A DNA stretch of 64,000 nucleotides from assembly GCA_020846745.1 (NCBI GenBank), contig JADLDI010000047.1, positions 1 to 64,000 on the forward strand, given 5' to 3'. Within the stretch, counting starts at the first letter, position 1; each line of letters begins with the position of its first letter. The notes under the pieces were generated by a model that did no database searches, was not told the DNA's origin, and was given only the letters and a program-made list of their open reading frames with translations. Of this stretch, positions 34,901 to 42,900 are shown piece after piece. The stretch comes from Bryobacterales bacterium. Its GTDB lineage: Bacteria > Acidobacteriota > Terriglobia > Bryobacterales > Bryobacteraceae. Position numbers and translations under genes: made by a program.

Positions 34901-36932
34901 GTAGCAGCGTCGACACGGCCCAGTTGGCGATCATCACGGCTTCCACCGCCCCGTCCTGGCTCCACAAGATTTGATCGACGCGCTTCCGTTCGGCTTGGGA
35001 CAGAATGGACCGCGGAAAGATCACGTCGCTCGGCAGGATGGCGCGCGCGCCATGTCTCAGGGCGCGGTCCGCGAGATCGAAACAGCGCCGGACTTCGGGG
35101 AAGTGGACACAAAGGTCGAGCAGCATGTTGGCATACTGAGCACCCTCGCCAGGAAACAGGAATGCCACTTTACCTTTCAACGGCTGCTCGAAGAAGTAGA
35201 TGCCGCCGTTGTCCTTGATCTGTTTGACCTTCGGATCGCTCAGGCGGTTGAGCGCATGCGATAACTTTTGCGCCAGGTCGTCGACGGAGGCAGCGACAAC
35301 TGCAAGACGAGCAGGTTTTCCTTTGAGACGGGTGTTTAAGGTAAACGCTAAGTCTTTGAGCGGTGTGTCACCTCGCAGGGAAAGGAACTCCTTGACGCGC
35401 TTAACCTGATCGATCAGCCGATCGCGCGAATCCGCCTCGATGAGGCAGACTTCCGAATCCCACTGCAGTTGGTGATTCCGCGCTGCCGGATCTTCCTGCG
35501 GGTACTCCTCGAGCACGGCGTGCGCGTTGATGCCGCCGAAGCCGAACGAATTCACCCCTGCCCGGCGCGGAGTGTCGGCGCCGTGGATCCAGGGGCGTGT
35601 CTCGGTGTTGACATAGAGCGGCGTCTTGTCGAGATTCAGTGCAGGGTTGGGCTCATCGCAATTCAGCGAAGGCGGCAGCACCCGGTGGTAGAGCGACAGA
35701 GCTGTCTTGATGATGCCGGCAATACCCGCGGCGGGCATTGCGTGTCCGATCATCGACTTCACCGACCCGAGAGCACAGGTGGGCAGAGCGCTCTTTCGAG
35801 CTCCGAAAACCCGGCTGAGCGCTTGGACTTCCACCACATCGCCCAGCGGGGTGGCGGTACCGTGCGCCTCGATCAGGGAGACGGTGTCCGGTGATACGCC
35901 GGCCATCTCATAAGCGCGCCGCAACGCGAGTTCTTCGCCTTCCAGACGCGGCGCCATGACGTGTATGGCGCGTCCGTCGCTGGCAACGCCAACGCCTTTG
36001 ATAATCGCGTAGATCCGGTTACCGTCGCGCTCGGCGTCTTCCCGCCGTTTGAGGACGATCATTCCGATGCCCTCGCCGAGAATGGTGCCGTCGGCGTTCT
36101 TGTCGAAGGGGCGTATCTGCTCGCGGCGCGACAACGCACCAAGCTGGCAAAAGAGACTCAGAGTCGGCAGCGGCGCATTGACGTTCGCACCGCCCGCCAC
36201 GACGAGATCGTATTTGTGGGCCAGCAAGTCGCGGACACCGATCTCTGTCGCGAGCAATGCGGAAGCGCACGCGGCATCGACCGTGAAACTCGGCCCCATA
36301 AAGTCGAGGCGGTTGGCGATTCGGCCCGCGATGATATTGCCAATCAACGCCGGCGCCGTATCGGCGTTGAACGGGGGCAGGCCGGCCTTGATCTCCGACT
36401 TGATGCGATCGATTTCGGCTTCGGTGTACTCCGGGTGCAGACGCCGCAAAGCCTGGAGAAAGTACTCGACAATCATCCCGTGATAGCCCACGGTCAGATT
36501 GCCCCGGTTCACGTAGGTACCTTTGCCGAGTACGACTTCGGTGCGCACGTGTTCCTTTGGCGGCTCCCGAAATCCCGCGTCGGCAAGAGCTTCCTGCGCT
36601 ACCCTTAGGGCCAGCCATTGATCGGGTTCGCCGCCGTCCACCGCGATCGGCATCACACCGAAGTCCGTGGGACGAAAGTGCGCGATGTCGCCGATGTAGC
36701 CGCCCCGTTTGCAGTACACCCGATCGTTGGCCTGCGACCGAGGATCGTAAAACAGCTTCGGATCCCACTCGTCGGCCGGGGGATCACAGACTGCATCGAC
36801 CTTGGAAATGATGTTTTGCCAGAATGCGTCGAGATTCGGAGCGCCCGCGAACAGACACCCCATGCCGATGATCGCGACATCGCCGCGGGTCGGAGCTACG
36901 GGTTGATCGGGTTGATTGCCGGGGTGTGTCAT
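31953..36932 (-). CDS. Type I polyketide/lipid synthase: KS-AT-DH-phosphopantetheinyl transferase
   Basis: A 1659-residue megasynthase. KS, about 15-480, with active-site C222 (VDAACASALL), EAHGTATPLGD and SVKSMIGHAMPAAG. AT, about 605-920, with S691 in GHSTGDYSA. A Pro/Ala/Ser linker at about 975-1040 is encoded by hexamer repeats. A helix PAQVMQQYFKNMEAFLDVE follows, similar to the pre-ACP helix of the other synthase. The DH double hot-dog domain (about 1090-1400) has H1122 (HALAG) and D1303/Q1307 (DAAGQ). A C-terminal PPTase (about 1440-1659) has D1543 (GIDIQ) and E1587/K1591 in WCAKEAASK. It has no ACP and no KR. A C-terminal PPTase recalls enediyne-type synthases, while the KS and helix recall PUFA synthases. 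It overlaps the 2884-aa synthase gene and the ACP gene by 4 bp each, so the three are co-translated. Confidence 0.92.
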   Translation of the reverse strand: MTHPGNQPDQPVAPTRGDVAIIGMGCLFAGAPNLDAFWQNIISKVDAVCDPPADEWDPKLFYDPRSQANDRVYCKRGGYIGDIAHFRPTDFGVMPIAVDGGEPDQWLALRVAQEALADAGFREPPKEHVRTEVVLGKGTYVNRGNLTVGYHGMIVEYFLQALRRLHPEYTEAEIDRIKSEIKAGLPPFNADTAPALIGNIIAGRIANRLDFMGPSFTVDAACASALLATEIGVRDLLAHKYDLVVAGGANVNAPLPTLSLFCQLGALSRREQIRPFDKNADGTILGEGIGMIVLKRREDAERDGNRIYAIIKGVGVASDGRAIHVMAPRLEGEELALRRAYEMAGVSPDTVSLIEAHGTATPLGDVVEVQALSRVFGARKSALPTCALGSVKSMIGHAMPAAGIAGIIKTALSLYHRVLPPSLNCDEPNPALNLDKTPLYVNTETRPWIHGADTPRRAGVNSFGFGGINAHAVLEEYPQEDPAARNHQLQWDSEVCLIEADSRDRLIDQVKRVKEFLSLRGDTPLKDLAFTLNTRLKGKPARLAVVAASVDDLAQKLSHALNRLSDPKVKQIKDNGGIYFFEQPLKGKVAFLFPGEGAQYANMLLDLCVHFPEVRRCFDLADRALRHGARAILPSDVIFPRSILSQAERKRVDQILWSQDGAVEAVMIANWAVSTLLQRLKIQPDAIAGHSTGDYSAMLASNIIALDDERAGEVMLEWNRAHSRLSEEVTVPGAVLVAVAADSASVLSIVEAAGLKMHLAMDNCPHQTVVAGTKEAAGELTEQLRRRGIIYEILPFDRPYHTPMFQAYAERAEDECFAHLPLSAPKVETWSCTTASPYPADTNEIRKLYIAHWAGPVLFSQTIRNMYEAGVRIFVEAGPRGNLTAFVGDILRGKPHLAMPANLPRRSGITQINHLVGILAAQGIGMRTDYLYARRDPRIVNFDNSSPDVRAKQARGTMKLTLALPPLKVSTRPPKPAAAALNASAEAPNGHGHKAAPQSVPIPIPIPASAPIPASASAPSPAPEVQSIPARQPQTAAHSVRSGVPAQVMQQYFKNMEAFLDVEKEVLGTFLNRSHVSQPTPEVPPSPAAYPLLGEIRTIVPEQELTAVRELTQQNDIFLRDHALAGQISITDTSLKPMMVVPLTISMEMLAEAGAALSPGQMLVGMRDIQARQWIQVDESLVTLQISARRTSSSEVLVEIRKLVGFAGSTAPIVQGVMIFGDHYPPAQAASTAGLQAERRSQLASADLYDGRLMFHGPCFQGVASIERSGQNGVIAYLRCLPAHNLLRSTANPQFVTDPVLLDAAGQLVGFWTAEHLERGFVVFPYQVENVRIFGSKPAAGELLRCRVELHLTGSEAMSSDIEIVGANGTVWMRLQGWADRRFDPPPRFHRAWVAPGEAMISEWWDAPIASLERKADFECCRVDPLFDAGAGFWPELWASLVLNRRERQKFAEIRGPQHRRIEWLSGRTAAKDAVRSFVRRRYGIDLLPADVEIIQDEHGRPVVAGPWIRDIEHVPQVSVSHSNGVAVALVGDGSSGRSVGIDIQASRDLKPGFETIALTSSERRLLDSVATEERTEWLLRFWCAKEAASKALGRGLVEGPHSIEILSFNKDTGVVNATPRGKLAVAAKQEPGEELLIHTAQEDTHFAVATAVLEKRTS

Positions 36933-39900
36933 GCCTGATTCGCCGCAGACACCAGAACCTCGCTTCCCGCCAGCCGGTTAAGCGCCTTCGAACATGTTCC
37001 CTGCATATCGTCAATCAGACAAAGAACCTGTCCCGTGGCGGCGTCGGTGAACACCATGTTGGAGTGGATGGTATGGCCGCCTGTGTTGGGCAGGATCGTC
37101 AACTCACAAGCGATGCGCGAAGCCGCAGGCGCATCGAACCGGCGCAGGGTCCGGAATCCGGATGGCAGAGGCGTCATGTCCCAGTGCTCGCGTGCCCACA
37201 ACACGAGCAATTGAAGGGCACTGTCGAACATAAGCGGATCGATCAGCCAGGGTCCCGGCGGCGGTTCTGCGAACCAGCCCTGGGGCGAAGATGCCGCGAG
37301 TGTCGCCACGATTCCACTTGGCCCGACAGCGCTCACGTCTCGGATGCCCTGGAACAGCGGCCCGTGGAACAGCCAATTCCGGTACAGTTCCGGGATGGGC
37401 ATGGCGAACGGGCGCCGGTCATAGAAGTTCGCAGGCGGCAGCGGTTCGGGAGCGGGTAGCCTGCGGGCAAGATCTACGACAGCGGAATAATGCAGGCGCG
37501 AAGGACTGCCGGCACTGGAGATTTCGACAGCCACCGAGGTGGCCTCCGGATTCAGCGCCTTGGCAGTCACATGAACGGCCTTAGAGCCTGAATCCACCAC
37601 GATGCCATGTAAGGCACGCAGGTCCCTCAAGGCCGTCACTTGCCTGTCTGGCCAGTGTTGGGCCACCGTTTCAGCGATCAGTTCCGTGGCGACCGCGAGC
37701 GGCAGTACGGGCCGGCCGTCAAGTAAATGATCACGCAAGAACAGATCATGCGCCGGATCGATCTCGCGCACCAGCCTCAGCGATCCATTCACGTGCGTAG
37801 AAACGCCGCGCGCCAGCAGCGGCAGAGATCCGGTTGAAGCTGCCGGCTCTGGCTCGGACAGCCCGGCCGCGCCGCCGATGACGACCTCCGCCTCGCCGCG
37901 GCGTCCGTACTTCAACTCGTCTTCGAACCGGCGCAGCCCGACAGTGGGACTAATCAGGCTGACACCACGTTCTGCGAATTGCTTCCGCACTTCATCGGAA
38001 ACCATCCCCTCGGTGTCCCATGGTCCCCAGTTGATCGCAACGACCCGCGCAGGCCAGGCGCTATCGAGGCAGACTGCGAGTTTGTTCAGCACTTCGTTGG
38101 CCGCGGCATAGTCGGCCTGTCCCCGGTTGCCGAAGCGGCCGGACACCGACGAGAAGAACACAAGGAACTTCAACGCGTCCGGACGCAACTTCCGGCTCAG
38201 CACAACGGCGCCGTCGATCTTCGTATGAAACACGCGATCAAAGGATTGCGGGGCCTTGTCCAGTACCAGCTTGTCTTCAATGACTCCAGCCCCGTGGATT
38301 ACGCCGTCGATATGTCCGAAGGAGATGTAAATACCTTCGATCAAAGCGCTGAACGCTCGCTCATCGCAGACATCGACGGGAAAGTAATGTACCTGCGCAC
38401 CTAAGTTCCGCATTGCGGCAAGATTGGCGCGAATCTCACGTTCAGCGGTAAGGCGTGTATACGCACGCTCTACCAGGGCAGGCGTGACGGTCTCGCCCCG
38501 CGCGCGCATTGCGTTCATCAGCACCGTCTTCAACTCTCTCGGGTGAGTGATTCCCGCCGTGTCGGCCGGCTCCTGTTCAGGCGGCAGCGGGGATCTTCCC
38601 GCCAGCACCAGAGTCGGCTGGTAGAGTTCAGCCAGGCGTAGGGCAGCACGCGCGGTGATGCCGCGAGCGCCGCCAGTGATCAACACCACGGACGATGAAT
38701 CGAGCGAGAAGTCCGACGGAACAGCCGTTTGGACTGGCGAACCTTCGAGCTTGAGGCGGAACCGCCGGCCTCCGGCGTAGCCGACCTCCACGTCTTTTGC
38801 CTCAGACGTCATTTCAGCCAGCAGGTTCGATGCGATGGTGTCAGCCTTGTCGTCCAGATGGAAGTCCGCCACCTTCACCCGCACCTCCGGCCACTCGATC
38901 GCGAGTGTCTTGATCAGGCCGGCGACGGCTCCGTGGTCTGGGAAACCGCCGGCCGCACCCTGGGGAAGACCGGTGAGAAATGCGCCACCCATCGCGGTGG
39001 CGGCAATGAGGCTGGCGCCGCGTTGCGGCCCTGCCTCCCGAAGCTGTTTACCCGTTGCCTTTGCGACGTAAAACAGGCTTTTGGCTCCAAGCCGAAGCTG
39101 CTCCTTCCAGTCTTGAAGATCGTTTTCGAGCAAGCGGGGTGTACCTTGCAAGGGCAGCAGGTGAATCACCGCTCCAATCGAACCCTGCCGCTGGTTGATG
39201 AGCGCTACCGCCTGAGCCACAGATTCAAGCGAGCCGAGGTCAGCCGAATACCTATTGTCCGTAACGGCCTTGAGGCTCTCGCCGTGCTCCACGATGGCGA
39301 CGTTGCAGCCCTGGGTGATCAACTCGCGCGCAATCTCACGGCTGACTGGATGGGAGCCGTCGGTGATGAGAACAACCCGGTCTTTGGCAATGGGCACTCC
39401 ACTCGCACAGGCGGGTGTCTCTACCGCCGTTAGCGTGTAACGTCGAATTCCGTCGTCCTTATCTGCCTCGGCACTTGGAACCGCTGCAGGCGGCGCGGGT
39501 TGGCTTGCCGCCGGCGCAGTTTGATTTGCCGCGGCAGGGACCTCCTGCGAGCACAACTGCTGGACGATGCCGCGAAGAGTGCGGATGCCGCTGAGCTTTT
39601 CCATGAGGCCTTCGGGCAGTGCGGATCCGCCATCCAGCAGAGCCTGCTGAACCGTCCCCAAAATCTCGACGCGCTTGATGGAATCGATACCCAGGTCGGC
39701 TTCTAAATCCAAATCGAGGTCGAGCATCTCGGGAGGGTACCCGGTGCGCTCACTCACGATCGACAGAAGCTGTCGGGTGAGTTCCTCCTGCGCAGGCCTC
39801 TCGGGCGGAGTGGTACTAGTTTCTTTCGCGATTGGAGGATCGGTCTTTGCGACAGGCGCGTCGGCCGCAGTCAGCGCAACGACATCGAGAATGCCATTGA

Positions 39901-42900
39901 GCGTGCGGACGCCGCTGAGCTTCTCCATCAGACCTTCATCGGCGGCTGCGCCCGTTGCGAACGTCTGCTGGAAAGCTCCTAGAATCTCGACACGCTTGAT
40001 TGAATCGATACCCAGATCCGCTTCAAGATCCAATTCGAGACCAAGCATCTCCGGCGGATAGCCGGTGCGGTCGCTTACGATGGCCAGCAGTTGGCGGGTG
40101 AGATCTTCTCTCCCCCGTGGAGCGGGACGGGCGACAGGTTGTTCTGCAATCTGCGGCGCCGGTACGGAGGAGGCGGCAACTGCGGGCGCACTTACAACCC
40201 TGGTCCCAGCGGCTTCCGGAGTTACCTGCGGCAAAGGAACGGGAACCGGATCGGGTGGAACAGGGCGTATGTCGCCGGCAGGCAGTGCAAGGTCGGGAGC
40301 CGCACCGGCCGGCTCGCCGGCTAAATAGGCAAGCATTATGGTCTTCTGCGTTTCCAGGAAGCGCCCCATCATTTGCTGAAAATGCTCCATCACCTGCGGC
40401 ACTCCGTCGTGTGCCCGAACTGGCTGAGAGGCGGACGTTGTGTAGGACATGGGGGTACGTTCGTCGATTGGTTCAGGTCGTGGCGCTAGAGGAGTTTCAA
40501 CGGGACGTGTCGCGACCGGCATCAGCGGCACGTTTGCGGCCGCGGCCGCCGCCGTGGCTTTAGGGGCGGCGATTGCAGCGGCGGGAGCCTGCGCCATCAC
40601 GGGCGCCGCGGTGGCGGCTCTAGTCGCCCGGGGGTTCGCAACTTCTTTGACCGGTCTTGCACGAGACCCGTTGACGGTCCACACCGATGCCGGCAACACC
40701 TTGGGGGCGCATTCCCGCTCCAATAAATCCAGATCCATCCGGCGGCACGAACGGCCTTGGTACAGGCGATCCAACTTCACGTTGAGGCCCTGCGACGCAA
40801 GCTGAGCGATTAGATGGAGTAGTGAGACAAGCGCCGGGCGGGCGTTTTGATTCGACGCCACACACACGTGCGAACGATCTCCCAGAATCTGGTCGGCAAG
40901 ACTGGTAAGAATGCCGCGTGGCCCGACTTCGACGAATACGCGCGCCCCCGCGTCGTACATCGCTTCGATTTCCCGAACGAACTCGACCGGGCGCACAAGG
41001 TGCTCCACGAGGCGTTCGCGAATCGACTGCGGCTCAGTGGGATAGGGCGAAGCGGTGGTGTTCGAGAACACCGTGAACTGGGGCTCCGCAACCTCTGCCT
41101 GCTCGAGAAATTCCGCCAGCCGGCGTTGTGCCGGGGCGACCACGGGTGAGTGGAATGCGCAGGCTACGGGGATCGTCCGCGCGGTAATGCCCTGAGCCGT
41201 AAAGTGATTGACCACCTGTTCAAGCGCCGCCCGGACACCGGAAATAACGGTCTGCCGAGGCGAATTGGCGTTCGCGACACAAACGCCCTCAAACTGTTGG
41301 AGCGCCAGCGCAACGACGCTCGCATCCGCGTCGACCGCGGCCATGGCGCCCGGCTCCGCACCAGCGCCCTCGACGATGAATCTCCCCCGCGCCTCCGACA
41401 ACGTAATCAGGGTTTCTTCACTGAACACGCCGGCGGCTGCCAGAGCGGTGTACTCACCGTAGCTATGACCGGCGGCCATGGCAGGCTCGATCCCGAGTTC
41501 CCGAAGCAGGCCGGACAACGCCAGACTGACAGCCCCGAGCGCAGGTTGCGCAACGTTGGTTTGGGTTAGCGCCTTTTGCCGCGATTGCTCCTCGTCGGAA
41601 CTAAACGACGGAGGTGGAAAGAGGTAGCCGGTCAAAGGCTGCGCGAGCTTGCCCTCAAGAACGCGGGTGGCCCGCTCGACCGTCCCGCGCATCTCGGGGA
41701 AGTAGAGCATCAGGTCCTGCAGCATGCGCGGATACTGGGAGCCCTGCCCGGGGAATAAGAAAGCCAGCTTCCCGTCGACAGCCAGCGGCTGTTGCGAGAA
41801 GTAGATGCCTCGCGGATCGTTGATACGAACCGTTTCAGGATCCGACAGCTTGCTGCGCGTTTGATCGAGCTTCTGTTTCAGATCGTCGACAGAACTCGCG
41901 ACGATTGCTACGCAAAGCTGCGCGCCGTCGTCGCCCGTGCGCGCCTCCTGCGCCTGTTTCCACGACGTATAGGCCAGATCGTGCAGTTCAGGCTTCACGT
42001 TCACTGTGAGCGCGGCGGACCAGCGTTCCAGAGCAGCGATAAGATTTTTGCGCGAGTCCGCTTTCCACAATAGGACTTCTTCCGGCCAACGCAGGGAAGT
42101 ACTGTGGCAAGTAGAGGATGGGTCGCCGCCATATTCTTCCAGAACGACATGGAAATTTGTCCCTCCGAAACCAAACGCGCTGACGCCCGCCCTGCGAGGA
42201 TGGCCGGCAGGGCTTTCGAGCCAGGGCCGAGGTTCCGAATTGACGAAAAACGGCGTCTCAGGGAATCGCGCGCGCGAATTCGGCTTCTCCACACCGAGCG
42301 TTGGAGGCAGCACGCGGTGATGAAGCGCCAGAGCCGCCTTCACTAAGCCTGCGGCGCCCGCCGCACACTTGGTATGCCCGATCATCGACTTAACGGAGCC
42401 GATTGCGCAACTCTGCCGTGACGCGCCGGCCTCGGTAAACACCTTTGTGAGGGCCTGCACCTCTGCACTGTCGCCGGCCGCGGTTCCAGTACCATGCGCT
42501 TCCACCAGTCCGACCGTCGCCGGCGAAAAACCCGCTTTGGCGTAGGCGCGCTTCAAAGCAACGGCCTGTCCTGCGGGCCTCGGCGCAGTGAGTCCCTTAT
42601 CTTTTCCATCACTTGAGCTTCCGGCGCCTTTAATGACTGCGTAAATACGATCGCCGGCCCGCTCGGCATCTGCGAGACGCTTGAGAACCAACATTACGAT
42701 GCCTTCGCTAATGGCGATGCCATCGGCTGTTTCGTCGAAGGTGCGGCATCGCCCGCGCGGAGAAAGCGCATGCGTCTTGCTGAAGCAGAGGTAGGTGAAC
42801 GGATTCTGCATCGTGTCGACGCCGCCCACGATGACCATATCGCTGGTCCGGCCCTCTAATTCCTTCAGGGCGAGCGATACGGCTGCCAGCGACGACGCGC

